From: Coprothermobacter sp.
GTDB lineage: Bacteria > Caldisericota > Caldisericia > Cryosericales > Cryosericaceae
DNA: 64,000 nucleotides
Assembly (NCBI GenBank): GCA_013824685.1
Contig: PNOG01000010.1
Coordinates: 1-64,000, forward strand
Direction of reading: 5' to 3'
A model generated the notes under the pieces. The model was given only the letters and a program-made list of their open reading frames with translations. It did no database searches and was not told the DNA's origin. The position numbers and the translations under genes were made by a program. Below, one piece after another: positions 35,807 through 44,568 of this stretch. Within the stretch, counting starts at the first letter, position 1. Each line of letters begins with the position of its first letter.

Positions 35807-36973
35807 CTATGCCTCCCCGGTTGTTTCGTGGGCCCCATCAGCCGTGTGTGTCGCATAGAATGCAGGTTCCAGGCCAGTCGCCCCGAGGTACGCGGATCGA
35901 ACCGAAGCCACAAAGTCGGGAATTCGTTCCTGCTCGACGAGTGCGATTGCACAGCCTCCGAAACCGGCGCCCATCATGCGGGCTCCCAGACATCCTGGGG
36001 CCTGAAGTGCCGCACTTACGATCACGTCGAGATACGATCCGGTCACTTCGTAGTCATCCCTTAGCGATGCGTGAGACTCCGTGAGCAGTCTCCCGAATGT
36101 GACCAGATCGCCGGCCGCCAGCACGCGAGAGGCTTGTTCCACACGTGCCTGCTCGGAGATGACATGACGCGCTCTTCGCTGCAGAACTGGGTCTGAAACG
36201 TGGGCCAGGACGTCCCTCCATTGGGCGTGGACAAGGCCGTTTCGGGGCGCGTCTGTTCCGAGAAGGTGGAGAACGGCATCGCACTCGGCTCTGCGTTCAT
36301 TGTACTTGGAGTCGGTCAGTCGCCGCTGCCTGGACGTGTTCATGATGACGAGAGCGTGTGCCCCCAGGGCAACAGGCACATAGTGGTAGTCCTGTGATTC
36401 GCAGTCGAGCAGCAGGGCACAGTCTTTTTTGCCGAGTGCGACGGCGAACTGATCCATGATGCCGCAGTTGACCCCGGCAAACTGGTTCTCTACCTTCTGG
36501 CAGAGCAGGGCGATGGCCTTGAGGTCGTCCGTGGGAGCCTCCGCAAGTGCGAGAAAGGAAAACGCGGTCAGTACTTCCATGGCAGCGGAAGACGAGAGCC
36601 CTGCTCCCTGCGGAAGTGTCGTGGTGAAGAGGACATCGGTCCCCCTCAGATCGACTCCCTGAAGAAGGAGTTCATGGAGGACCCCCGCGGGATAGTTTCC
36701 CCAGCCACGGGCAGGGTCGGGTTCGATGGGCCGATCCAAGTCGATCTCGACGGCCAGCGGGTCGTCCGATGAGCGGAGTCTGACGAGATGGTCGGATCGA
36801 AGTCGGCAGGCTGCCGCAATCCCCAGCGTGACTGCTACGGGCATGACTAGACCGCCGTTGTAGTCGATGTGTTCCCCAATGAGGTTTACTCTGCCGGGAG
36901 CGAAGAATCCTCGGACCTCAAGGTCCCCGGGACCGTACAGATGCACGAATTCATCGGCAACGGATAGAGGCAT
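35807..36973 (-). CDS. galK: Galactokinase
   Basis: GHMP kinase that makes galactose 1-phosphate. The protein has 388 residues. Motifs: APGRVNLIGEHIDYNGGLVM (galactokinase signature), TTLPQGAGLSSSAAMEVL (ATP loop), GVNCGIMDQFAVALGKKDCALLLDC (catalytic Asp region) and GARMMGAGFGGCAIALV (third GHMP motif). ATG 36973 comes 2 nt after the galT stop with GAGGAG upstream, in line with the family N terminus. It lies between galT and the GH36 gene. Confidence 0.95.
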   Translation of the reverse strand: MPLSVADEFVHLYGPGDLEVRGFFAPGRVNLIGEHIDYNGGLVMPVAVTLGIAAACRLRSDHLVRLRSSDDPLAVEIDLDRPIEPDPARGWGNYPAGVLHELLLQGVDLRGTDVLFTTTLPQGAGLSSSAAMEVLTAFSFLALAEAPTDDLKAIALLCQKVENQFAGVNCGIMDQFAVALGKKDCALLLDCESQDYHYVPVALGAHALVIMNTSRQRRLTDSKYNERRAECDAVLHLLGTDAPRNGLVHAQWRDVLAHVSDPVLQRRARHVISEQARVEQASRVLAAGDLVTFGRLLTESHASLRDDYEVTGSYLDVIVSAALQAPGCLGARMMGAGFGGCAIALVEQERIPDFVASVRSAYLGATGLEPAFYATHTADGAHETTGEA

Positions 36974-36975
36974 GT

Positions 36976-37965
36976 CTACGCTTTCTCCTCGGTCTGAGCA
37001 AATCTTCTGCATGCAGCCGCAAGAGCTGGTGCAGTATCCTCCACGCGCAGGGTATTGCATGCTGCCCAAGCGCCCATCTCTGAGGAGGCGTAGTATTTCA
37101 CGGTTGTCTCGTTGCGGAGTGGAGGGTAGAACTCGATGTGAAAGTGGTACGACTCCTCGCAGCCGGCATCTTCCGGGCTGTTCACCGGTGTCTGATGGAT
37201 GCACATCATGTAGGGGAAGCGCCGGGCGAACAAGAGGTCGAATCCTCCAGTAAGCGTCTTGAGCATGCGAGCGAGCTCGGTCCGTTCCGAAGAAGTGAAG
37301 TCGGTGAAGGATCCCCTGTGAGCGCGGCTTGTGACGAACACTCCGTAGGGATAGTCAGTGAACGAGGGGATGTATGCCACAAAACTCTCGTTCGACAAGA
37401 TGACACGTCGGCGATCCGACGCCTCGCTGCGGGTGAGGTCACAGAACAGGCAGCTTCCATGCTGGTCATGCCAGGCGCGTGCGCTATCCAGTTCCGTTCG
37501 GATCTTCAATGGGACGAATGGATAGGCGTAGATCTGCCCATGGGGGTGTCTCATCGTGACGCCGACTTCCTCGCCACGATTCTCGAAGGGGAAGATATAC
37601 TTGATGCGAGGGTCACCAGAGAGAATCTTCTGCCTCTCGGTCCAGAGTTCCACAAGCCGGATCAGATGAGCGACACTCAGGTCGTGGAGACTGACATCGT
37701 GCTGTGGAGAGTACAAGATCACCTCGCACTTGCCGTAGTTGGGAGCAACCGGCGAGAGCTCTGATCCGACTGCGTCGGGTTCGTCGGGATCCGCCGTCAG
37801 TGCCGGGAAGTCATTGTCGTATGCGAGAACGTCGTAGGTGGACGGAACGTTGCCCGATCCAGGGCAGAAGGGACAGCCGTCAGCACGCAGGTTGGGTCGT
37901 GCCTGCCTGTTGCCCGCTATCATCGTCCATGTGCGCAGAAGTGGGTTCCATCGTAGTTCCGCCAT
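36976..37965 (-). CDS. galT: Galactose-1-phosphate uridylyltransferase (copy 2)
   Basis: Leloir pathway enzyme that exchanges UMP between UDP-glucose and galactose 1-phosphate. The protein has 329 residues. It has the intact zinc pair DGCPFCPGSGN, CLFCDLTRSE, the catalytic HPH in VTMRHPHGQIYAYPFVP, and YHFHIEFYPPLR. It is first in the galT-galK-GH36-GH1 operon, divergent from galE, so it is the true galactose enzyme here, unlike copy 1 in the glucan operon. Confidence 0.95.
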   Translation of the reverse strand: MAELRWNPLLRTWTMIAGNRQARPNLRADGCPFCPGSGNVPSTYDVLAYDNDFPALTADPDEPDAVGSELSPVAPNYGKCEVILYSPQHDVSLHDLSVAHLIRLVELWTERQKILSGDPRIKYIFPFENRGEEVGVTMRHPHGQIYAYPFVPLKIRTELDSARAWHDQHGSCLFCDLTRSEASDRRRVILSNESFVAYIPSFTDYPYGVFVTSRAHRGSFTDFTSSERTELARMLKTLTGGFDLLFARRFPYMMCIHQTPVNSPEDAGCEESYHFHIEFYPPLRNETTVKYYASSEMGAWAACNTLRVEDTAPALAAACRRFAQTEEKA

Positions 37966-37986
37966 CGTAGTCCTCCTGTTTCGCTA

Positions 37987-38022
37987 CAGTGCCGCAGCAC
38001 TGGCCTTACGTCTTGCAGTATA
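37987..38022 (-). promoter_or_regulatory. galT promoter -10 and leader inverted repeat
   Basis: On the minus strand TATACT (38017-38022) is a good -10 box; no clear -35 box is seen. A perfect 6-4-6 inverted repeat with arms CAGTGC and GCACTG (37987-38002) lies just after the likely transcription start and could be an operator. Confidence 0.4.
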
Positions 38023-38064
38023 GGCTAACGCCTCCATTGGTACAGGACGGGCGATGCTGTCTGC

Positions 38065-38093
38065 TTGTTCATGCACTCCGTACAGACTATACT
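38065..38093 (+). promoter_or_regulatory. galE promoter
   Basis: TTGTTC (38065-38070), 17 bp, TATACT (38088-38093), 41 bp upstream of galE. Confidence 0.5.
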
Positions 38094-38134
38094 TGCTACA
38101 TAATCCAGTATGTGCTGAAGAGGTGGAGGGGATG

Positions 38135-39118
38135 ATGAGTGGAACAGTTCTCGTGACCGGTGGCGCTGGCTACATTGGATCGCACACTGTACGCAGGCTC
38201 GTACGAAATGGCTACCGAGTCGCCGTGTTCGACAACCTGTCCAAAGGGCATCGCTGGGCCGTTCCACAGGACGTTCCACTTATTGTCGGTGACATCGCCG
38301 ACACGGCCCACGTCGCGATGACCATCCGGCAGTTCCACGTGACAAGCATCATACACTTTGCAGCCTTCAGTCTTGTCGGCGAATCGATGATTGAGCCTCG
38401 CGCCTACTACACGAACAATGTGACTGGTACGCTGCATCTTCTCGACGCCATGCGTGCAACTGGGGTTGACCGCATCGTCTTCTCCAGCTCTGCCGCCGTC
38501 TATGGAGAGCCGGCCAGCGTTCCCATAGACGAGGACAGCACGTTGGCACCGACAAACGTCTATGGGCGCACCAAGCTCGTCATCGAGGGAATCCTGCATG
38601 ACTACGCGGCGGCATACGGGTTGCGTTCGGTCTCGCTGAGGTATTTCAATGCCGCCGGAGCCGACCCCGATGGCGGGATCGGCGAAGACCATGATCCGGA
38701 GACGCATCTGATACCTCTTGTGCTCCAGGCTGCAGCCGGCCGGAGCTCGTCGGTGAGTGTGTTCGGGAGCGACTACCCGACGGCTGACGGCACCTGCATC
38801 CGGGACTACGTCCACGTGAGTGATCTTGCAGATGCCCATGTTCTCGCCTTGGAGTCACTCGAGCGGCAGACGGAGGCCACCTATAATCTGGGAAACGGTG
38901 AAGGATTTTCGGTGAGGAAGATTATCGAGACTGCCCAACGGATCGTGGGCCACAACATACCGATTCTTGAGGCGGGCCGGCGCGTGGGGGACCCTGCAGT
39001 GCTCGTTGCCGGCAATCTTCGTGCATGCAGAGAACTGGGGTGGGCACCTCAGCTGGCCGACCTCGAGGCTATTGTCCGGACAGCCTGGAACTGGGAGCAG
39101 CATCGACCGATCCGCTAG
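38135..39118 (+). CDS. galE: UDP-glucose 4-epimerase
   Basis: NAD-dependent epimerase of the short-chain dehydrogenase family that interconverts UDP-galactose and UDP-glucose. The protein has 327 residues. VLVTGGAGYIGSHTVRRL binds NAD; FSSSAAVYGEP holds the catalytic Ser, and NVYGRTKLVIE the Tyr-x3-Lys pair. RYFNAAGADPDGGIGED and DGTCIRDYVHVSDLADAH are standard GalE signatures. Two adjacent ATGs exist (38132 and 38135); the second has better spacing to GGAGG. Divergent from galT, it completes the Leloir pathway. Confidence 0.95.
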   Translation: MSGTVLVTGGAGYIGSHTVRRLVRNGYRVAVFDNLSKGHRWAVPQDVPLIVGDIADTAHVAMTIRQFHVTSIIHFAAFSLVGESMIEPRAYYTNNVTGTLHLLDAMRATGVDRIVFSSSAAVYGEPASVPIDEDSTLAPTNVYGRTKLVIEGILHDYAAAYGLRSVSLRYFNAAGADPDGGIGEDHDPETHLIPLVLQAAAGRSSSVSVFGSDYPTADGTCIRDYVHVSDLADAHVLALESLERQTEATYNLGNGEGFSVRKIIETAQRIVGHNIPILEAGRRVGDPAVLVAGNLRACRELGWAPQLADLEAIVRTAWNWEQHRPIR

Positions 39119-39154
39119 TCACACGTGATGGCGCGGTCTTCCCGGGTACGTTTT

Positions 39155-39182
39155 TTGACGAGCTTGCTTAATGCTGTAGAAT
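39155..39182 (+). promoter_or_regulatory. Promoter of the Na/Pi symporter gene
   Basis: TTGACG (39155-39160), 16 bp, TAGAAT (39177-39182), 53 bp before the start codon. Confidence 0.55.
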
Positions 39183-39235
39183 AAACAGGCGGCAAGATAC
39201 CAGACCGACCCGAAAACTGATTCTCGGAGGCACGA

Positions 39236-40852
39236 ATGCGTGGCCAGTACGTCTCGTTAGCCATGAATCTCGTCATTGGGCTGTCCTTCTTCCTGTATGG
39301 TATGAAACTCCTTGGGGACGGCCTTCAGAAAGCGGCCGGGGATTCTCTCAGACGTATCCTGCAGGCTCTTACCAACAAACCAATCCGCGGAGTCCTGGTG
39401 GGCATGCTGGTCACCGGCATCATCCAAAGCAGTGGAGCCACCACCGTCATGGTCGTCGGGTTCGCCAATGCTGGACTGATGACGCTGAGGCAGGCCATGG
39501 GAGTCATTTTCGGCGCCAACGTCGGGACGACCATCACAGCCCAGATCATCGTGCTCAAACTGGACAAGCTGGTATGGCTCTTCATGGTCGTCGGCGTCAT
39601 GATGGAGTTCTTCGTCAAGCGCAAGACCAGCAAGGCTGTCGGCGAGGCCATCCTCGGTTTCGGCATCCTGTTCTTCGGCCTGTATTTCATGGCGGACACT
39701 CTCGCGCCGCTCAAGGACAGTCAGGGCTTCATCGACTTCCTGGTACGGTTTGGCAATATCCCCATCCTGGGCGCCGGAGCCGGAGCCGTGTTCACAGCGC
39801 TCATCCAGAGTTCGTCGGTGACCACCAGCCTGGTCGTCGCCCTGGCGATGAAAGGCATGATTACGCTGCCGTCGGCTATCGCCCTGATCCTGGGGGCTAA
39901 CATTGGAACGACCTTGACCGCGGGGTTGGCGAGTCTCGGTGCTAACGTCACCAGCAAGCGAGCGGCACTCACGCACTTCCTCTTCAACTGCATGGGCACG
40001 GCCATCATGTTCCCATTCCTCAAGCCCTTTGCCAACCTCGTGGAACTCACGGCATCGACGCTTCCCCACCAGGTGGCCAACGCGCACACGATGTTCAACG
40101 TCCTCATGACCATCGTCGCGCTGATCTTCATCAATCCGTTCGAGAAGCTGGTCGTGCGTCTTCTGCCGTCCAAGGAGAAGGAGGTCGAAACCCGGATCGT
40201 CCAGTTCATCGACGATCGGGTACTTGTAACGCCGTCCGTGGCCCTCTCGCAGGCGACCCAGGAACTCTACCGCATGGGCCATGTTGCCTATGAGATGGTA
40301 GACAACTGCAGGATCGCCCTCTTCGAGAACCGTATGAATCTCCTCGAGAACGTGCTGGGCAACGAGGAACTGGTGAACTCTATGCAGAAGGAGATCACGG
40401 GTTATCTCACCAAGATCACCGAACACGATCTCTCGGAAGCACAGGGCACGCGTGTCATGGCCCTGATGCATGCAGTCAACGACATCGAACGCGTCGGCGA
40501 CCATGCGACCAACCTCGTCGAACTCATCCAGATCAAGGACGACAAGCGGCTGAAGTTCACCAACGGTACCCAGGATGACCTCAAGACGGAGTTTGCTCAC
40601 GTCCTGAAGACGCTTGACGAGGCCATGGACGCCCTTCGGGACTATGATGTCGAACGCGCCCACCGCGTGAAGGACATGGAAGATCGCTGCGACGTGATGA
40701 CGAAGGAGTGCATGTCCCGCAATATCTCCCGGCTGAACGCGCATGAGCTGGACCCACAGGTCGGTGTCGTCGTCGTGGACCTGTTCACGAACCTCGAGCG
40801 CGTCTCAGACCACGCCGACAACATCGCGGACGTCGTCCTGGGCGTGTACTAG
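39236..40852 (+). CDS. Na+/phosphate symporter with PhoU-like domain
   Basis: Inner-membrane Na/Pi cotransporter family protein, 538 residues. Two inverted-repeat membrane halves carry the family QSS motifs: TGIIQSSGATTVMVVGFANAG and TALIQSSSVTTSLVVALAMKG, each followed by a GANVGTT/GANIGTT segment. From about residue 340 a PhoU-like helical domain follows, with two DxxERVGDHATN-type motifs (NDIERVGDHATNLVEL and TNLERVSDHADNIADV). ATG 39236 follows GGAGG. It stands alone between a promoter and a strong terminator. Confidence 0.93.
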   Translation: MRGQYVSLAMNLVIGLSFFLYGMKLLGDGLQKAAGDSLRRILQALTNKPIRGVLVGMLVTGIIQSSGATTVMVVGFANAGLMTLRQAMGVIFGANVGTTITAQIIVLKLDKLVWLFMVVGVMMEFFVKRKTSKAVGEAILGFGILFFGLYFMADTLAPLKDSQGFIDFLVRFGNIPILGAGAGAVFTALIQSSSVTTSLVVALAMKGMITLPSAIALILGANIGTTLTAGLASLGANVTSKRAALTHFLFNCMGTAIMFPFLKPFANLVELTASTLPHQVANAHTMFNVLMTIVALIFINPFEKLVVRLLPSKEKEVETRIVQFIDDRVLVTPSVALSQATQELYRMGHVAYEMVDNCRIALFENRMNLLENVLGNEELVNSMQKEITGYLTKITEHDLSEAQGTRVMALMHAVNDIERVGDHATNLVELIQIKDDKRLKFTNGTQDDLKTEFAHVLKTLDEAMDALRDYDVERAHRVKDMEDRCDVMTKECMSRNISRLNAHELDPQVGVVVVDLFTNLERVSDHADNIADVVLGVY

Positions 40853-40877
40853 GCGCGCTTCGTTCAGGAATACGCTG

Positions 40878-40902
40878 AGCCCCCGCCTGCAAGGCGGGGG
40901 CT
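40878..40902 (+). terminator. Terminator of the Na/Pi symporter gene
   Basis: AGCCCCCGCC, a 5-nt loop and GGCGGGGGCT form a perfect 10-bp stem, extended by CTG/CAG, followed by TCTCAGTT. It may also serve the convergent DUF72 gene. Confidence 0.8.
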
Positions 40903-40992
40903 TCTCAGTTCGGCAGGACTCGTCTCGACGGCCTCAAGGAGTCGAAGCGCTGCGGCTCCGGTCTCTGATGTATAGATGGTGTGGCGTGATGG

Positions 40993-41865
40993 CTACGTCC
41001 GGTTCTGTTGTGGGAACAGCATTGCCTGCAGGTCTCGTGCGTTCTGCACCGCCTGACCCCGGTGGCAGTTGTTGGTCATGACGAACATCAGCGGTGCGCT
41101 TGCAGCCATGGCGCGAATGGACGGAAGCATCTGCTCCAGCTCCTCTTTCGAGTAGAGGTAGTCGTACCGTTCGTCGCGGCTCGCGCCGAACCAGTTCGAA
41201 TTGCGTCCGTGCAGCCGGAGATAGGCGACGTCGCTGGTGACGGCCGGGACCAGAGGCAGGAGATTGCGCAGCTGTGGCTCGTCGACGGCGACGTAGCCAA
41301 GGTGTTCCTGTCTGAGGAACGCCAGTGAGTCTCCGTTGTGCCAGCTTCGGTCGCGGAACTCGATAGAAAGAGGCAATCGGGGCAGCATATCGCGGGTCGT
41401 CAGGAGAAACCTCCGGTTTTCCGGAGTGTCCCGGAACCACGGCGGATACTGGAGGACAACAGTTCCCAGACGGCCTGCGTCAGCCATCGGCGTCACTGCT
41501 TCCCAGAACGCCATGAACGCGGGCGCCAGGAGGGCGGCGCTCTTGAGTCCCGAAGCCAGATCAGGAAACGCTGGGCGTCCCGGAGCGACCGGCCTCATCG
41601 CGTTCCATACTTCGTGCGTCATGCTTCGGTGTGCCTTGACGGTGAACAGAAAGCCAGGTGGTGTCTTCTGGAAGAGAGCCTCGATCAAGGGAATGGTGGG
41701 CATGTGGTAGAAGCTGCTGTCCAGCTCGACCGCGTTGAAGCCGAGCGTGCGGGCGTAGTGGACAAGGTACAGCGAGGGGCGCAGGTCGGGCGGGTAGACG
41801 ACGCCTTTCCAGTCAGGGAACGAGTATCCGCATGTGCCGATACGTATCTCTGCATTCATGGCCAC
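40993..41865 (-). CDS. DUF72 family protein
   Basis: A 290-residue TIM-barrel-like protein of the DUF72 (YecE) family, function unknown. Features are IRIGTCGYSFPDWKGVVYPP at the N terminus, FNAVELDSSFYHMPT, FLFTVKAHRSMTHE, LPLSIEFRDRSW, and VAYLRLHGRNSNWFG near the end. The start is GTG 41865 or ATG 41859; both are served by GAGGAGG. It is a single gene. Confidence 0.9.
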   Translation of the reverse strand: MAMNAEIRIGTCGYSFPDWKGVVYPPDLRPSLYLVHYARTLGFNAVELDSSFYHMPTIPLIEALFQKTPPGFLFTVKAHRSMTHEVWNAMRPVAPGRPAFPDLASGLKSAALLAPAFMAFWEAVTPMADAGRLGTVVLQYPPWFRDTPENRRFLLTTRDMLPRLPLSIEFRDRSWHNGDSLAFLRQEHLGYVAVDEPQLRNLLPLVPAVTSDVAYLRLHGRNSNWFGASRDERYDYLYSKEELEQMLPSIRAMAASAPLMFVMTNNCHRGQAVQNARDLQAMLFPQQNRT

Positions 41866-41948
41866 GGTTCCTCCTCTGGTTGCTCTGCCACCATTGCCGG
41901 CGGTTCCTCTGCCAGTGTACTGTCCGCCAGCGAATAGTATAGAAGGCG

Positions 41949-43094
41949 TATTGTCTCACCTATTATCTACTCCAAATTGCATCGTTGCCTCACGAATGAA
42001 TCTACTCCAATCCAGGTGACTAAGGAGGAACCATGGAAGAGGGTGAGCAGAGGAGAGGTGAAGAGATGGGGTTGACCATGAAGCAACGACGAGCGGTGAT
42101 GGAAGAGCTGCGAGCAAAGTACGCCCATGCAACGAAGAAGGAGAAGTCGAGGATCCTGGATGAGTTCGTGGACCTGACACATCTCAACCGTTCGTACGCA
42201 CGCAGCACCCTGCGAGCGAGGGGGGCGCAGGGAAGGGGTCCCGTCCATCGCCCTCGTCCCGGCATGCTCCTCCTGCGGCAGGTCCCTGTCCAGACTGCTG
42301 CCCAGTAGGACCCTCCCCGGCCAGGGTTCGTCGCTGTGGACTTGGTGACCCATGAAGGCAGTGTTGCCAGCGGAGAGTATGCCTGCACCCTGGACGTCAC
42401 CGACGTGGCGACAGGGTGGACCGAGACCAGGGCAGTGCGGAACAAGAGTCAGGAGCATATTGTTGCTGCACTGAGAGGCATACGCAGCGACCTCCTGTTC
42501 CCACTCCTGGGCATCCATTCGGATAACGGGAGCGAGTTCATGAACAACCACCTGATCCGTTACTGTCATCAGGAGCACATCACCAAGGCACGGTCACGTC
42601 CATACAGGAAGCATGACAGTTGCTTCGTGGAGCAGAAGAACTGGAGCATCGTCCGCAAGACGGTCTGGTACCCCCGGTATGACACCGAGGAAGAGGTCCT
42701 GCTCATGAACACCATCTATCGCTCACTCCGGCTGTTCACCAACTTCTTCCTGCCGGTGATGCAGCTCACCCAGAAGACACGGCAGGGAGCCAAGGTGACC
42801 CGCTCGTATGACGCACCCTGCTCTCCGTATGAGCGTGTCCTGGCGTCCCCCTGTATCACGGAGCAAACAAAGGAGGCGCTCAGGGCTCAGGAGTGGCACC
42901 CTGACCCCGTCGCTCTCCATGATACGATCCTTGCAGATGAACGGCGCCTGCGGGACCTTGTCCTCACGAAGAACAAGGACCGGCCCCACATCACTCCGAG
43001 GAAAGGCAACAACTGGCAACTTCACCCGGTTTCGAGGTGATTCTGATGTGAGGCAACGACTCCCCGTTCGAGTAGGTTTACTCGTGAGGCAATA
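41949..43094 (+). mobile_element. Decayed insertion sequence with doubled terminal repeats
   Basis: About 1.15 kb around a broken DDE transposase gene. Each end holds two copies of a roughly 25-bp sequence of the form yrTTGCCTCAC...CTACTC. Left copies: 41949-41973 and 41983-42008. Right copies, inverted: 43033-43058 and 43070-43094. The inner pair shares CGTTGCCTCAC exactly. Copy spacing is 33-36 bp. No clear target-site duplication is seen. Confidence 0.7.
42033..43040 (+). pseudogene. DDE transposase (integrase-core), internal deletion and nonsense codon
   Basis: The N-terminal part (42033 onward, ATG after AAGGAGG) has the helix-turn-helix region MKQRRAVMEELRAKY and ILDEFVDLTHLNRSYARS. 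It then jumps to GMLLLRQVPVQTAA, so the stretch that normally links the DNA-binding and catalytic domains is missing. A TAG at 42306-42308 stands where related transposases have a tryptophan or acidic residue. The same frame continues to 43040 with VAVDLVTHEG, YACTLDVTDVATGWTETRAV, GIHSDNGSEFMNNHLIRYC and CFVEQKNWSIVRKTV, the rve catalytic core of this IS group (IS481/IS1202-like). The acidic residues of the core look intact, but the gene is broken. Confidence 0.85.
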
Positions 43095-43113
43095 GGTAGG
43101 TAGGCGAGAGCGG

Positions 43114-44568
43114 TCATTCCCTGAATGGGGTCTGCTCGGATTTCGTCTGCCACTGCCGAAGCAGCTCTCTGCAGATACTCAGCGCTTCCATCCCCAGCCC
43201 TTCTCCGCACGCCGTGAGCAGCCTGGCGATGGTTTCGCCAGAGGTGTCTGTGTCCACACGCATGTTCTGAAGGAGCTTATCTACTGCGATGGCCTGTGCT
43301 TCCAGTAGCAGGAAGGCCGCCTGGACTTCGGCGATGCGCCTGGCATAGTCGCTGTCGACCGCGGTCACAAAGAGGCGGAACGTCCAGAATGCGGAGCTCA
43401 TGTCGAGGTGGTCAGGGTCTCCTGTGGCGTAGGGATCTGGGTATCCAGGAGCTGTTGCCATCATAGCCAGTGGATACCACGGCGTGTAGGGAAGCTCGTC
43501 GGGAATCCCGGAGGCTCGCCAGACAGTCACGGACTGCGGTCCGGGGGCTTGGTTCCTCAGTTCGGTTACAGAGGATTCCTGTGTGGTCCAGACCGAAATC
43601 GGGCGCATGGTGGTCTGAGCCACGTTCTTGTGGAAGCTGCCGCTCATTCCCAGAGCCTGCCGGGTGGACTGTCCGTGGGGGGCGACGCAGCGCAGGCACG
43701 CCATGACATCACCAAGGGTCACGGGGTGCTGTGGCACGCATGAAAATGGCATGTTGTCCAGCGGGAATTCTTGCCCCGTGAGCAGGAAGAGCCCGGTCTG
43801 CTGTCGGCTGGTGCTCAATGGAGAATCATTGATCTCGGGCGGTCCGTAAGCTCCCTTGAAATCGAAAGGCTCTGTTCCAGTGGGATCGTACCACCCGCGC
43901 TGTATGGCATGGGTCTCCAGGTCCGCCGACGCAAGAAACCGGTCTATATTCGCCAAGTCGACCTGACGGGAGATGAGATAGTTTGGCAGGACGACGACCG
44001 CATCGTCGGGGACGCGTTCCGCCAGCCACTCGTGACCCCCGGGGATCTGAAGGACCCACGCCTCATGCTGGTCCGCGATCGTGATGATACGAGCATCGCA
44101 GTAGCCGTATGCCTCGACAAGCTGGCCCGCCATCAGGACGCCCTCACGGGCGGAGCGGGCCTGTTCGGCGACCAGTTGTGGCAGGAAGTGGCCGATGCCA
44201 CCCCGCTCCAGCTCAGGCTGCTGTTCACGTGTGCCTGCGGCGCTGTCGCAGCAAATACTGACCCCCTCGCTGTTGAGAAAGCTGTCTGCGAAGTCCTGTC
44301 CGACCAGCTCTGTCCAGTCGTAGGCCAGGGTGTCCTCGGGCACAGGAAGTTCCAGAGAGGTGTGTGGCTCGCGGTACAGCAGCGTTCCGTCTCTCAGCCG
44401 CGTAGCGGCAGGATGTTCACCGGCCTTGACGATGTGGTGACGCACGACCAGCCGGTGCGCGTCATCTTCATTGTGACCGACGACAAGGCAACCCGACTGC
44501 GATGCAGACCGGCCGACGACAATCGTCGTGCAGCCCAGTTCATCGCTTTCAGGTCCAGACAGGCGCAT
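43114..44568 (-). CDS. Peptidase C69 family dipeptidase
   Basis: N-terminal nucleophile dipeptidase of family C69 (PepD), 484 residues. The nucleophile is probably Cys13 in LGCTTIVVGRSASQSG, exposed after removal of a 12-residue propeptide. VVGHNEDDAHRLVVRHH follows as the family second motif. Further family features are GVSICCDSA, LVEAYGYCDARIITIAD, and HEWLAERVPDDAVVVLPNYL. Activity should be on dipeptides in the cytoplasm. ATG 44568 overlaps the stop of the PatB-like gene (TGATG), so the two are translated together. Confidence 0.88.
   Translation of the reverse strand: MRLSGPESDELGCTTIVVGRSASQSGCLVVGHNEDDAHRLVVRHHIVKAGEHPAATRLRDGTLLYREPHTSLELPVPEDTLAYDWTELVGQDFADSFLNSEGVSICCDSAAGTREQQPELERGGIGHFLPQLVAEQARSAREGVLMAGQLVEAYGYCDARIITIADQHEAWVLQIPGGHEWLAERVPDDAVVVLPNYLISRQVDLANIDRFLASADLETHAIQRGWYDPTGTEPFDFKGAYGPPEINDSPLSTSRQQTGLFLLTGQEFPLDNMPFSCVPQHPVTLGDVMACLRCVAPHGQSTRQALGMSGSFHKNVAQTTMRPISVWTTQESSVTELRNQAPGPQSVTVWRASGIPDELPYTPWYPLAMMATAPGYPDPYATGDPDHLDMSSAFWTFRLFVTAVDSDYARRIAEVQAAFLLLEAQAIAVDKLLQNMRVDTDTSGETIARLLTACGEGLGMEALSICRELLRQWQTKSEQTPFRE

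Noticed and set aside
39257-40744. Minus-strand open frame of 495 codons opposite the Na/Pi symporter
   Set aside because: Antisense shadow of a well-supported gene; translation is low-complexity His/Asp/Glu-rich.
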